From NCBI GenBank assembly GCA_903865745.1, contig CAIPKV010000086.1, positions 1-39,882 of the forward strand: DNA of 39,882 bases, read 5' to 3'. Positions 24,731 through 33,002 of the stretch are shown here, one piece after another. Position 1 is the stretch's first letter. Each line of letters begins with the position of its first letter. Source of the stretch: an uncultured Verrucomicrobia subdivision 3 bacterium (GTDB lineage: Bacteria; Verrucomicrobiota; Verrucomicrobiia; Limisphaerales; UBA11358). The translations under genes were made by a program, and so were the position numbers. Under the pieces are notes generated by a model. It saw nothing but the letters and a program-made list of their open reading frames with translations. It was not told the origin of the DNA and ran no database searches.

Positions 24731-24824
24731 TGGTGAAACCGGCTTGGCAAGGCGTTGCCCCAAAGAAAACCGGCCGGAAAATCGGTGGATTCTCCGGCCG
24801 GGGCGATTGGTTCTTTTGATTCGT

Positions 24825-27800
24825 TTACGAGCAGCCGAGGCTTTCGCCGCAGTTGAGGCACTTGTAGCACGCGCCGTTGCGCACGGTGATCTGCCCGCAG
24901 TTCGGACAGCTCGGCGCGTCGGACTGGTTGGTGATCATCTGTGTGAGGGTCGCGGCGCGGCGGGCATGCTTGTGTCCGCTGTGCGGCTTTAATTCCAGGA
25001 TGTCGGTATCTTCGGTCAACGCGAGGTCGGCGACGGGGCGGTTAACCTTTTTTTTTATCTCTTCGGCCAGCCCGGGCATGACCAGCTCAGGCTGGTTGCG
25101 CGCGGCGGTGATGTTTTCGCGATAGCCGGGGATGAATTGGAACGCCATCCAGCGGAACACGTAGTCGGTGATGGAGGAGGCGTTGCGGATGTCCGGGTTC
25201 TTGGTGAAGCCGCTCGGCTCGAAGCGCTGGTGGGCGAACTTCTTGACGAGGGCTTCGAGCGGCACGCCGTACTGGAGCGCCATGCTGGTCAGGGTGCCAA
25301 TGCTATCCATCAAACCGCCGATGGTGGAACCTTCCTTGGCCATGGTGATGAAGAGTTCGCCGGGCTGGCCATCGTCGAAGAGGCCCACGGTGAGGTAGCC
25401 TTCGTGATCGGCGATGTTGAACTTGTGCGTGACGGCGCTGCGGGTCTCATTGAGGCGGCGGCGGAGCGGCTTGCCGGAGTGTTCTTCCAGGCGAGCCACT
25501 TCGGCTTCGAGCTGCTGGATGCGGGCTTCGAGCGGGGCGGCATCAACGGTGGCAGCGGCGGTTTTGTCGCCGGCTTCGTTGGTTTTCTTGGTATTCAACG
25601 GCTGCGAGCGCTTGGAACCGTCGCGATAGATGGCAACGCACTTTAAGCCCATCTTCCACGCTTGAACGTAGGTGTCGCGAATCTCGGCGACGGTGCATTC
25701 CCGGGGCATGTTGACGGTCTTGGAAATGGCGCCGCTGATGAAGGGCTGGGCGGCGCCCATCATCTTGAGATGCGCCATGTAGCCGATGCTGCGCTGGCCT
25801 TGATGCGGCTTGAACGCGCAATCGAATACGGGCAGATGTTCGGGCTGAAGGCCGCTGGCCACGGTCGCGCCGTTTTCCTGGACGTCTTCGATGGTGTCGT
25901 ATTTCTCGATGTGCGCGATGATCTTGGTGACGGTGGCGGCATCGTAGCCGAGGCGCTTGAGGGCGTCGGGTACGCCGCGATTGACGATCTTCAACATGCC
26001 GCCGCCGGCGAGGAGTTTGTATTTGACGAGGGCGATGTCGGGTTCGACGCCGGTGGTGTCGCAATCCATGAGGAACGCGATGGTGCCGGTGGGGGCGAGC
26101 ACGGTGACTTGGGCGTTGCGATAGCCGTGTTGCTTGCCCTTCGCGAGGGCGCTGTCCCACGTCTTGCGCGCTTCGGTCTTGAGATAATTGAATTCGGCGC
26201 TCGGCTGGATTTGTTCGACGGCTTCGCGGTGGAGTTTGATGACGCCGAGCATGGATTCGACGTTGTCCTTGGCGACGGTCTTCTCGACCCCGGCACAGCG
26301 CGCGTCGCGATAGCCGGCGAAGGCGCCGATATTCGCGGCGATGTCAGCGGATTGCTCGTAGGCGTGACCGGTCATGATGGCGGTGATGGCGCCGGCCAGC
26401 GCGCGACCTTCGTCGGAATCGTACGGCAGGCCGTAGCTCATGCAGAGCGAACCGAGGTTCGCGAAGCCGAGGCCGAGCGTGCGGAAGATGTGGGAGTTCT
26501 CGGCGATGTCCTTGGTGGGATAGCTCGCGTTGTCGACGAGGATTTCCTGCGCGGTAATGTAGATGCGCACGGCGGCTTTGAAGCGTTCGATATCGAACTT
26601 GTCGTCGGCGCGTTTGAACTTCATCAAGTTGAGCGACGCGAGGTTGCACGCGGTGTTATTGATGAAAACGTATTCGCTGCACGGATTGGTGGAGTGAATC
26701 GGCTCGGTGCCTTTGCACGTATGCCATTTCTGGATGGCGCCATCGTATTGGATGCCGGGGTCGCCGCAGATGTGCGTGCCTTCCGCGATTTTGTCGAGCA
26801 GTTTGCTGGCGTCTTTCTTCTGCAGCGGCGTGCCGTCGCGGATGGCGCGCGTCCACCATTCCTTGCCACCAAGGGCGGCTTCAAAGAACTCGTCGCTGGC
26901 GCGGACGGAAAGGTTTTCGTTCTGATACATCACGCTGCCGTAGGCGTCGCCATTGTAGCTGCCGTCGTAGCCTTGCTCGATGAGCGCCCACGCCTTCTTT
27001 TCTTCTTTCTGCTTGGCGTCGATGAACTCTTCGATGTCGCCGTGCCAGTCGCGCAGGGTGTTCATTTTCGCGGCGCGACGGGTCTTGCCGCCGGATTTCA
27101 CGACGTTCGCGACTTGGTCATAGACTTTCAGGAAACTCATCGGACCGCTCGGACGGCCGCCACCGCTGAGCTTCTCGCGGCTGGAACGGATGGGCGTCAA
27201 ATCGGTGCCGGTGCCGGAACCATACTTGAAGAGCATCGCTTCGCTGTAGGCGAGGTGCATGATGGACTCCATGTCGTCCTTGACGCTCTGAATGAAGCAG
27301 GCGCTGCCCTGGGGATATTCGTATTGGGTCTTGGCGCGTTCGGCTTCCTTGGTCTTGCGATTGAAGAACCAGTTGCCTTTGCTGGAATTTTTGCCGACGC
27401 CGTATTCGTGATACAAGCCGACGTTGAACCAGACGGGCGAATTGAAGGCGCCATATTGGTTGAGGCAGAGCCAGGTCAATTCGTCGTAGAAGATTTCGCC
27501 GTCCGCTTTGCTAAAATAACCGTCCGCGATACCCCAGTCCGCGATGGTGCGCGTGATGCGGTGGATGAGTTGGCGCACGGAGGTTTCGCGCTCGGAGGTG
27601 TTCTGCTCGCCGTAAAAGTACTTCGAGACGACGACCTTCGTGGCGAGGACCGACCATGACTTCGGCACCTCGACGTTTTCCTGCTTAAAAATGACTTTGC
27701 CACCATCATCGGTGATTTCAGCGGTGCGCTGATCCCATTCGATCTGGTCAAAGGGTTTGACCTTGGCGTCGCTGAAAACGCGCTCAATGCGCAGCGACTT

Positions 27801-27911
27801 TTTGGCTTCGGATTTGGTTGGTTTCATGGAACGAGTCGCAGAAACTTTGTTGGTACGGCGGGCGTCGGCTTTTGGGGTAGGCGACGAGACTTCCTCACGG
27901 GCATCAATCAT
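24825..27911 (-). CDS. nrdJ: Vitamin B12-dependent ribonucleoside-diphosphate reductase
   Basis: The 1028-residue enzyme is a class II (adenosylcobalamin) ribonucleotide reductase, which makes deoxyribonucleotides with or without oxygen. It has WFNVGLYHEYGVG, SACFIQSVKDDMESIM, GSGTGTDLTPIRSSREKLSG and the active-site NPCSEYVFINNTACNLASLN. The C-terminal part carries TGTIAFLMDCDTTGVEPD, and the protein ends in a zinc-ribbon-like CPNCG...CYKCLNCGESLGCS with redox cysteines. Length fits the long bacterial class II group. A ribosome site GGAG lies 7-8 bases before the ATG at 27911. No nrdA, nrdB or nrdD is in the window. The upstream 290 bases hold palindromes but no recognisable cobalamin riboswitch. 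Confidence 0.95.
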   Translation of the reverse strand: MIDAREEVSSPTPKADARRTNKVSATRSMKPTKSEAKKSLRIERVFSDAKVKPFDQIEWDQRTAEITDDGGKVIFKQENVEVPKSWSVLATKVVVSKYFYGEQNTSERETSVRQLIHRITRTIADWGIADGYFSKADGEIFYDELTWLCLNQYGAFNSPVWFNVGLYHEYGVGKNSSKGNWFFNRKTKEAERAKTQYEYPQGSACFIQSVKDDMESIMHLAYSEAMLFKYGSGTGTDLTPIRSSREKLSGGGRPSGPMSFLKVYDQVANVVKSGGKTRRAAKMNTLRDWHGDIEEFIDAKQKEEKKAWALIEQGYDGSYNGDAYGSVMYQNENLSVRASDEFFEAALGGKEWWTRAIRDGTPLQKKDASKLLDKIAEGTHICGDPGIQYDGAIQKWHTCKGTEPIHSTNPCSEYVFINNTACNLASLNLMKFKRADDKFDIERFKAAVRIYITAQEILVDNASYPTKDIAENSHIFRTLGLGFANLGSLCMSYGLPYDSDEGRALAGAITAIMTGHAYEQSADIAANIGAFAGYRDARCAGVEKTVAKDNVESMLGVIKLHREAVEQIQPSAEFNYLKTEARKTWDSALAKGKQHGYRNAQVTVLAPTGTIAFLMDCDTTGVEPDIALVKYKLLAGGGMLKIVNRGVPDALKRLGYDAATVTKIIAHIEKYDTIEDVQENGATVASGLQPEHLPVFDCAFKPHQGQRSIGYMAHLKMMGAAQPFISGAISKTVNMPRECTVAEIRDTYVQAWKMGLKCVAIYRDGSKRSQPLNTKKTNEAGDKTAAATVDAAPLEARIQQLEAEVARLEEHSGKPLRRRLNETRSAVTHKFNIADHEGYLTVGLFDDGQPGELFITMAKEGSTIGGLMDSIGTLTSMALQYGVPLEALVKKFAHQRFEPSGFTKNPDIRNASSITDYVFRWMAFQFIPGYRENITAARNQPELVMPGLAEEIKKKVNRPVADLALTEDTDILELKPHSGHKHARRAATLTQMITNQSDAPSCPNCGQITVRNGACYKCLNCGESLGCS

Positions 27912-28202
27912 GGTGATCTCCAGGTTAATTTTTCACTTTATCCGGTCAGCTTCAAGCGAGACAGAAACACGCCGGGACTTAAAACCGTCAATTTCCAAGA
28001 AAAACGGGTTTTTCCTCAAAATTGCGCATCCCCAACTAATTGGGGAACGGGTGCCATCATGCTACCACCGGTGGTATCTTTCAAGAAGATTTTACAAAAA
28101 TGTTACGCGAACGTTATTCCCAAATGAATTTGCATAAATCCGCAGGGGCAGCCGGTCAATCCTGAAGTTATTCCCCGGCGGTGGACAACCATTTCCATTA
28201 GT
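27912..28202 (-). promoter_or_regulatory. nrdJ upstream region with two palindromes
   Basis: This 291-base gap separates nrdJ from the end of der. It holds a perfect 14-base palindrome TACCACCGGTGGTA at 28063-28076 and a perfect hairpin CCCCAA-CTAA-TTGGGG at 28030-28045, about 120-165 bases before the nrdJ start. Neither matches an NrdR box as known from other bacteria. The palindrome is a fair operator candidate. Confidence 0.45.
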
Positions 28203-29912
28203 TTACCGTCGGCCTTTGGCACGGTTGCTGCCGCGCGGATGGGACTTTTTGCCGCGATTTTCCCCGCGATTCTTATTAAAAGCGGGTCTGGCACTGCCCG
28301 CAGGCCGAATCGAAGATTTTTCAACCGTTTTGCCGGAGGGACTAACGAATGGTTTCCCGCCGATTTTGCCGCCGGGCTTGCTGGTCGGCCGAATGTAAGG
28401 CCGACGACCAAACTTCCCCGGTGCAATCTCAACCGGCCGAAATTTCCGCTTCGGCACCACGGTTTTCGGACGCGCTTTTGGAACCAGAACAATCGGACAG
28501 CCTTCGTAGCCGAATTTGGCGCGCAGTTCATTCGCGAGACTTTTCTTGTACTGATCAGAAAACAATTCGTCACGATTCACAAACAGCAAAAAAGTCGGCG
28601 GTGCCTGCCGCACTTGCGTGGCGTAATAAAACTTGAGCCGATGACCGGCATCACTGATGGGTTGGCGACGCTCAACCGCGTCATTAATCGTCCGATTCAA
28701 AATCGCCGTCGGAATCTTTTGCTGCAATTGCGCGGCAACATAGCGGACGGCTTCCAGCAGGCGATCCAAATGGAAACCCTTCGTGGCCGAGGTGAAAATC
28801 ACCGGCGCGTAATCCAAGAAAAATAATTTATCCTGCACCCACGCACCGAACTCGCTCAACGTCGTCAGCTTCTTCGCCGTGCCTTCAGTGCGCTGTTTTT
28901 CCTCGCGCCGCACGATTTCCTCTTCGCGCGCCTTGCGGATTTCCTCGGCAAAGAGATCCCACTTATTGATTACGAGAATGCACGCGCGGCGTTGCTCGAC
29001 GATGGTATCCGCGATTTTTTTGTCCTGCTCGGTGACGCCCACTTCCGCGTCAATAACGAGCACAGTGATGTCGCTGCGGGCAATGGATTCGGTGGCGCGC
29101 TGCACGCTGAAAAACTCCACCGAATCGTCCACCTGCCGCGATTTGCGCATACCGGCAGTATCAATAAGAATATATTTTGAGCGCACCCCGTCCGTTTCCA
29201 CCTCGAACGGGACATCCACGGAATCACGCGTCGTCCCGGCAATGGGCGAGACGATAACGCGTTTGGAATTAGTAAGCGCATTGATAATCGACGACTTGCC
29301 AACATTGGGACGGCCAACGATCGCAAGCTTCAAAGGCGCGGCGTGCGGAGCGCGAACGGCGGTATCAGTAGCCGCAACTTCGCCGGTTTCGACCTCTGCA
29401 CTTTGGACGGGCAGATACGCCGCCGCCGCGTTCATCAAATTTAGTATGCCTTCGCCATGAATCGCGCTGACGGGGAAAATCTTCGCGAAACCGAGTTGGG
29501 CAAATTCCATGGCCGACTCTTCCAACCGATGCGTGTCCACCTTGTTGACCGCGACGAGCACAGGCTTGCCGCTCTTGCGCAAACGCTGCGCCACTTCACG
29601 GTCGAGTGGCACGATGCCTTCCTGGACGTTGACGACGAGAATGATGCAGTCCGCCGATTCGATGGCCATGTCAACCTGCTCCACGGCGGCTTTGACGATG
29701 ACGTCGTTGGATTTCTCACCGCGCAGCAGACCGATGCCGCCGGTGTCCATGAGCGAGTAGGGTCGCCCCTGCCATTCGGCCTCGACACTCACGCGGTCGC
29801 GGGTGACGCCCGGTTCGTCGTGTACAATCGCGATGCGCCGCTTGACAATGCGGTTAAACAGCGCGGATTTGCCGACATTGGGACGGCCGACGATGGCGAT
29901 AATTCCTGACAT
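28203..29912 (-). CDS. der: Ribosome-assembly GTPase Der (EngA) with long basic tail
   Basis: The 569-residue protein has two tandem GTPase domains. The first has GRPNVGKSALFNRI and DTGGIG, then NKVD; the second has GRPNVGKSSIINAL, DTAGMRK and NKWD. A KH-like domain follows (about 375-470, ending FGYEGCPIVLV). Der acts in late assembly of the 50S ribosomal subunit. Typical Der is about 440-490 residues. Here some 95 extra residues, rich in Lys, Arg, Pro and Gly (KPRPKTVVPKRKFRPVE... to NRGENRGKKSHPRGSNR), extend the C-terminus and could bind RNA. The linker between the GTPase domains is also acidic and long. The gene diverges from the GT2 gene. Confidence 0.95.
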   Translation of the reverse strand: MSGIIAIVGRPNVGKSALFNRIVKRRIAIVHDEPGVTRDRVSVEAEWQGRPYSLMDTGGIGLLRGEKSNDVIVKAAVEQVDMAIESADCIILVVNVQEGIVPLDREVAQRLRKSGKPVLVAVNKVDTHRLEESAMEFAQLGFAKIFPVSAIHGEGILNLMNAAAAYLPVQSAEVETGEVAATDTAVRAPHAAPLKLAIVGRPNVGKSSIINALTNSKRVIVSPIAGTTRDSVDVPFEVETDGVRSKYILIDTAGMRKSRQVDDSVEFFSVQRATESIARSDITVLVIDAEVGVTEQDKKIADTIVEQRRACILVINKWDLFAEEIRKAREEEIVRREEKQRTEGTAKKLTTLSEFGAWVQDKLFFLDYAPVIFTSATKGFHLDRLLEAVRYVAAQLQQKIPTAILNRTINDAVERRQPISDAGHRLKFYYATQVRQAPPTFLLFVNRDELFSDQYKKSLANELRAKFGYEGCPIVLVPKARPKTVVPKRKFRPVEIAPGKFGRRPYIRPTSKPGGKIGGKPFVSPSGKTVEKSSIRPAGSARPAFNKNRGENRGKKSHPRGSNRAKGRR

Positions 29913-30006
29913 GATGACAGCTTGCTCGATTTTACACGCACGAGAAAGCCAAAACGAACTGTCCGCTTGTTTTCACGTTGGAATTTTCTGACAATCTGCC
30001 CGCCGC

Positions 30007-30738
30007 ATGAATCAGACGCTCATCATCGTTCCGACCTACAATGAACGGGAAAACCTCCCGCGCATGGCGGCAAAGCTGTTGTCTCTCCCGGTTGCGGTGG
30101 ACGTACTGGTGGTGGATGATAATTCGCCCGACGGCACGGGCAAAATCGCCGACGAACTCGCCGCGCAGCATCCGCAAATCCACGTGTTGCATCGCACAGA
30201 GAAAAATGGGCTGGGCCGCGCCTACATCGCCGGATTCAAGTGGGCGCTGGAAAAGAAATACGAATTCATCTTCGAGATGGACTGCGATTTTTCGCATGAC
30301 CCAAATGAGATTCCCAACTTTCTCAAAGCCGCGCAGAATGCCGATCTCGTGCTGGGTTCGCGCTACGAGGGGGGCATCCGCGTCATCAACTGGCCGCTGA
30401 AACGGCTGATGCTCAGCCGGTTTGCCGGCAAGTATGTCAAGACCATTACTGGCATGCCGTTCAGCGACCCGACTGGTGGCTACAAATGTTTTCGCCGCCG
30501 CGCACTGCAAGCCCTCGCGCTCGATAATATCCATTCCAACGGCTATGGCTTCCAAATCGAGCTGACCAACAAGCTGTGGCGGCAGGGCTTTACCGTGGTC
30601 GAAGTCCCCATCATTTTCACAGACCGCACGCTCGGCCAATCCAAGATGGCCGGTGGTATTATCAATGAAGCCTTCTGGCTCGTCCTATGGCTGTGGCTGC
30701 AAAACGGTCTGCGCCGGTCGCCGCGAAAAAAAGTTTAA
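30007..30738 (+). CDS. Polyprenol monophosphomannose synthase-like glycosyltransferase (GT2)
   Basis: The 243-residue family-2 glycosyltransferase resembles dolichol/polyprenol-phosphate mannose synthase: VPTYNERENLPRM, VVDDNSPDGTGKIADEL, RTEKNGLGRAYIAGF, the metal site MDCDFSHDP and DPTGGYKCFRRRAL. It would transfer mannose or another hexose from a nucleotide sugar to polyprenyl phosphate at the membrane. It has no membrane domain of its own, like short bacterial and Dpm1-type enzymes. A peroxiredoxin gene follows 43 bases downstream on the same strand. The GDP-mannose-type epimerase 2.3 kb away makes a shared GDP-mannose pool plausible. Confidence 0.88.
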   Translation: MNQTLIIVPTYNERENLPRMAAKLLSLPVAVDVLVVDDNSPDGTGKIADELAAQHPQIHVLHRTEKNGLGRAYIAGFKWALEKKYEFIFEMDCDFSHDPNEIPNFLKAAQNADLVLGSRYEGGIRVINWPLKRLMLSRFAGKYVKTITGMPFSDPTGGYKCFRRRALQALALDNIHSNGYGFQIELTNKLWRQGFTVVEVPIIFTDRTLGQSKMAGGIINEAFWLVLWLWLQNGLRRSPRKKV

Positions 30739-30781
30739 CCGCCGCTTGCAAAACCATGCCGCTTGGACGATTGATTCTCCC

Positions 30782-31303
30782 ATGAAAATTAAACTGCTCC
30801 TCGCCGCTGCGCTCATCACTACCTCCACCACCATTTTTGCAGCCATACCCAAAGCCGGCGATGTCGCGCCCGCGTTCGCCGCGCCGGATCAAGACGGCAA
30901 GACCATCTCGCTCGCCGACTTTGCCGGCAAGCAGAATGTGCTCCTCTATTTTTACCCGAAGGATTTCACCGGCGGTTGCACCAAGGAGGCCTGCGGCTTC
31001 CGCGACCGCATGGGTGAATTGCAGACGAACAACGTGGCTGTCCTGGGCGTGAGTTACGATCCTGCCGAAAGCCACAAGAAGTTCATCGAGAAATACCATT
31101 TGAACTTCACCTTGCTCGCTGACACCGATGGAAAAATCACCGCCGCCTACGACGTGAAGATGCCGATAGTAAACCTGTCCAAGCGCGTCAGCTTCCTCAT
31201 CGGAACGGATGGGAAAATCATCCACGTCACCGAATCGGGCAATCCGCAGAAGCACTTCGATGAGATGCAGGCGGCCATTGCCGGACTGAAGAAGAACCCG
31301 TGA
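30782..31303 (+). CDS. Exported peroxiredoxin, BCP/AhpC-TSA family
   Basis: From the ATG at 30782 the protein has 173 residues and a signal peptide (KIKLLLAAALITTSTTIFAA, cleavage near residue 20). The thioredoxin-fold domain has YFYPKDFTGGCTKEACGFRD with the peroxidatic Cys66 and a second Cys71 in the C-x4-C spacing of bacterioferritin comigratory protein (atypical two-Cys type). It should reduce peroxides outside the cytoplasmic membrane, needing a periplasmic thiol donor that is not seen here. A longer in-frame start at 30653 overlaps the GT2 gene and would bury the signal peptide, so it is rejected. Confidence 0.9.
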   Translation: MKIKLLLAAALITTSTTIFAAIPKAGDVAPAFAAPDQDGKTISLADFAGKQNVLLYFYPKDFTGGCTKEACGFRDRMGELQTNNVAVLGVSYDPAESHKKFIEKYHLNFTLLADTDGKITAAYDVKMPIVNLSKRVSFLIGTDGKIIHVTESGNPQKHFDEMQAAIAGLKKNP

Positions 31304-31309
31304 AGCGGT

Positions 31310-32128
31310 TTAGAATCCCCGCAGGTCGGTGCTGCTGCGTTTCGGCAGGCCGGGCGCGGGCGTGCGTTTGAGCACGAGGTATTCGATGCCAAGTTCCTGG
31401 CAATATTCGCGCTTACCGCCCTTGTCACCGTCCTCGTTGACGACATAGATATCCGGTTTCAGCCGGCGAATTTCCGGATCGGCGTCCACCCAACCAGAGC
31501 CCGTGGTGACGAGCGCCTGCTTCACATATTTGATCGAGCCGAGCACGTAGCGACGCTCTTGTTCAGACAACAGCGGATGCCCCTCGCCCTTCAGCAGCCG
31601 GACATTCGCGTCGCTGCCGATGCAAACATAAAGATCGCCATAAGCAGAAGCCTCTTCGGTGAAACGAACGTGACCCGAGTGAAACCAGTCATAGCAACCA
31701 GTCGCGATAACTTTCTTTTTGCCGGGCGCAGATGGCATCGGCTGCGGCTCCGGAAACCCTTTTAACTCGTCGGCCGTGAAGATGCGATAGGCAATCTTAT
31801 TTTCGGCGGCAAACTTCTGGCGCGCGGCATTCGTCGTCGCTTCCACATCTGCCCAGAGGTCGATGCGCAGATTTTTTGGCAGCGTATCAAAGCTATTTAC
31901 GCCATCAGCCTCCAGCACACGGCTGACGTAGCGGACGGCTTCGAGGAAATACTTCCGTTCTGCGAGCGGAAACTTCGGTGCCTTCCCGTTAAGCTGTTGA
32001 ATCAAACTGTCTGGCCACAGCCAGACCGTGAGATTGCCGAGCTTCGCCGCCTCTTCGAGGAAACGCAGGTCGCGCGCTCGGATATCGTCGAACCCGCCAG
32101 ATACTATAACTTGCTTAGGTGTACTCAT
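31310..32128 (-). CDS. Duplicated nucleotidyltransferase (HxGH family), first half inactive
   Basis: From the ATG at 32128 the protein has 272 residues and two tandem cytidylyltransferase-like domains. The second (about 138-260) has the catalytic motif in TGCYDWFHSGHVRFTEEA (HSGH at 150-153), IGSDANVRLLKGEG and a typical tail. The first (about 6-75) aligns with it (SGGFDDIRARDLRFLEEAAK; then LAERKYFLEAVRYVSRVLE) but has lost the HxGH. Relatives such as HldE-C or glycerol-3-phosphate cytidylyltransferase link a sugar or polyol phosphate to a nucleotide. The start is one base after the stop of the GHMP-kinase-like gene (TAA-A-ATG), so the two are coupled. Confidence 0.85.
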   Translation of the reverse strand: MSTPKQVIVSGGFDDIRARDLRFLEEAAKLGNLTVWLWPDSLIQQLNGKAPKFPLAERKYFLEAVRYVSRVLEADGVNSFDTLPKNLRIDLWADVEATTNAARQKFAAENKIAYRIFTADELKGFPEPQPMPSAPGKKKVIATGCYDWFHSGHVRFTEEASAYGDLYVCIGSDANVRLLKGEGHPLLSEQERRYVLGSIKYVKQALVTTGSGWVDADPEIRRLKPDIYVVNEDGDKGGKREYCQELGIEYLVLKRTPAPGLPKRSSTDLRGF

Positions 32129-32129
32129 T

Positions 32130-32921
32130 TTATTTGGCAACGCGAACGGTCACTTGAAATGCCCCAGGCACCGGTTTCTCGGATACAACCATCAGGTAAC
32201 CGCCACCGCAGCCTGAATACATCGCGCCGAGATATTGCTTTTGATACGCCTGCAAAATCGGCAGCAGTTCCACGCGCAGCTTCGGATGACGGACCACATG
32301 CGGCAGTAGCGTCTCCCAGCATTTCATCGTCAGGTTCAGCGATGCGCCGAGCGCCTTTGCGTCCATTTTCACAATGGCCTCATAGCAATCCTGACCCGAC
32401 TGGCCGAGTTTGGCGACCCACTTGGGTTCAAGATGCTTGATGCCAAGCGGACTGTAGCCATCCGGGCGCGGCTCGACGGCAATCAAATGCAATACGCTGC
32501 TCAACCAGCGCGCGACCTTGGCGCGATTGCACGATTCAATATGTGACGGAAACACGCCACCATGAATCTTGTAGTCGTAGTCCAGCCGGTTTACGCCCGG
32601 ATAGACCAAACCAATCATATCCTGCGAACCGCTCGGCTCCGCCTTGCCCTGGTTCTCCACTTCGTACAGCTCGCGCGCCAGTTCTTCTGGCGGCCGATTG
32701 GGCAACTTGCCTTTCCAGAGCTTCATCGCGATGTGGCGCGTGCCGCTGGCGATGCCGGAGCGGTCCATCGGGCGGAAATCCGGTTCAATCTGCGCCACCA
32801 CCATCGAGCCGGGTGGCTTCGGGTTGTGCTGGTTGACAAATGGCTGGTCAATCCAGCCGCCTGCGAGCTGCAGCCGGTTGGGAATGGCACCGAAAAATTT
32901 GGCGACGGGTGAAGTTTTCAT
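32130..32921 (-). CDS. GHMP-kinase-like sugar kinase
   Basis: From the ATG at 32921 the protein has 263 residues. The N-terminal PNRLQLAGGWIDQP resembles the substrate motif of GHMP sugar kinases such as HddA or L-fucokinase. SGIASGTRHIA stands in the place of the ATP-binding glycine/serine loop but is degenerate. EPSGSQDMIGLVYPGVNRL resembles the family's third conserved region, and the glycine-rich SGCGGGYLMVV lies near the C-terminus. It is shorter than typical members (about 320-340), so activity is uncertain. It is translationally coupled to the nucleotidyltransferase, which suggests that the two activate a sugar phosphate. A TTG seven codons upstream (32942) is an alternative start. Confidence 0.75.
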   Translation of the reverse strand: MKTSPVAKFFGAIPNRLQLAGGWIDQPFVNQHNPKPPGSMVVAQIEPDFRPMDRSGIASGTRHIAMKLWKGKLPNRPPEELARELYEVENQGKAEPSGSQDMIGLVYPGVNRLDYDYKIHGGVFPSHIESCNRAKVARWLSSVLHLIAVEPRPDGYSPLGIKHLEPKWVAKLGQSGQDCYEAIVKMDAKALGASLNLTMKCWETLLPHVVRHPKLRVELLPILQAYQKQYLGAMYSGCGGGYLMVVSEKPVPGAFQVTVRVAK

Positions 32922-32951
32922 GGCATGGGCGCGTAGCTCCAACGATTCCGC

Positions 32952-32991
32952 AAAAAAGAATTCCCGGTCAGGGCTTTACCTGACCGGGAAT
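32952..32991 (-). terminator. Rho-independent terminator after the epimerase gene
   Basis: ATTCCCGGTCAG (32960-32971) pairs perfectly over 12 bases with CTGACCGGGAAT (32980-32991) round an 8-base loop. On the minus strand the stem is followed by CTTTTTTG (T run at 32952-32957). It lies 11 bases after the epimerase stop and about 30 bases before the kinase start. Confidence 0.88.
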
Positions 32992-33002
32992 CGTGAAGTT
33001 GA

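Noticed and set aside
25662-27659. A 665-codon open frame on the plus strand opposite nrdJ
   Set aside because: It is an antisense shadow of the GC-rich nrdJ codons. The composition is Gly/Ala/Asp/Val-rich without domains, and nrdJ is certain.
27912-28202. Cobalamin riboswitch upstream of nrdJ
   Set aside because: The B12-box and the typical multi-stem core were not found on the sense strand; only two simple palindromes are visible.
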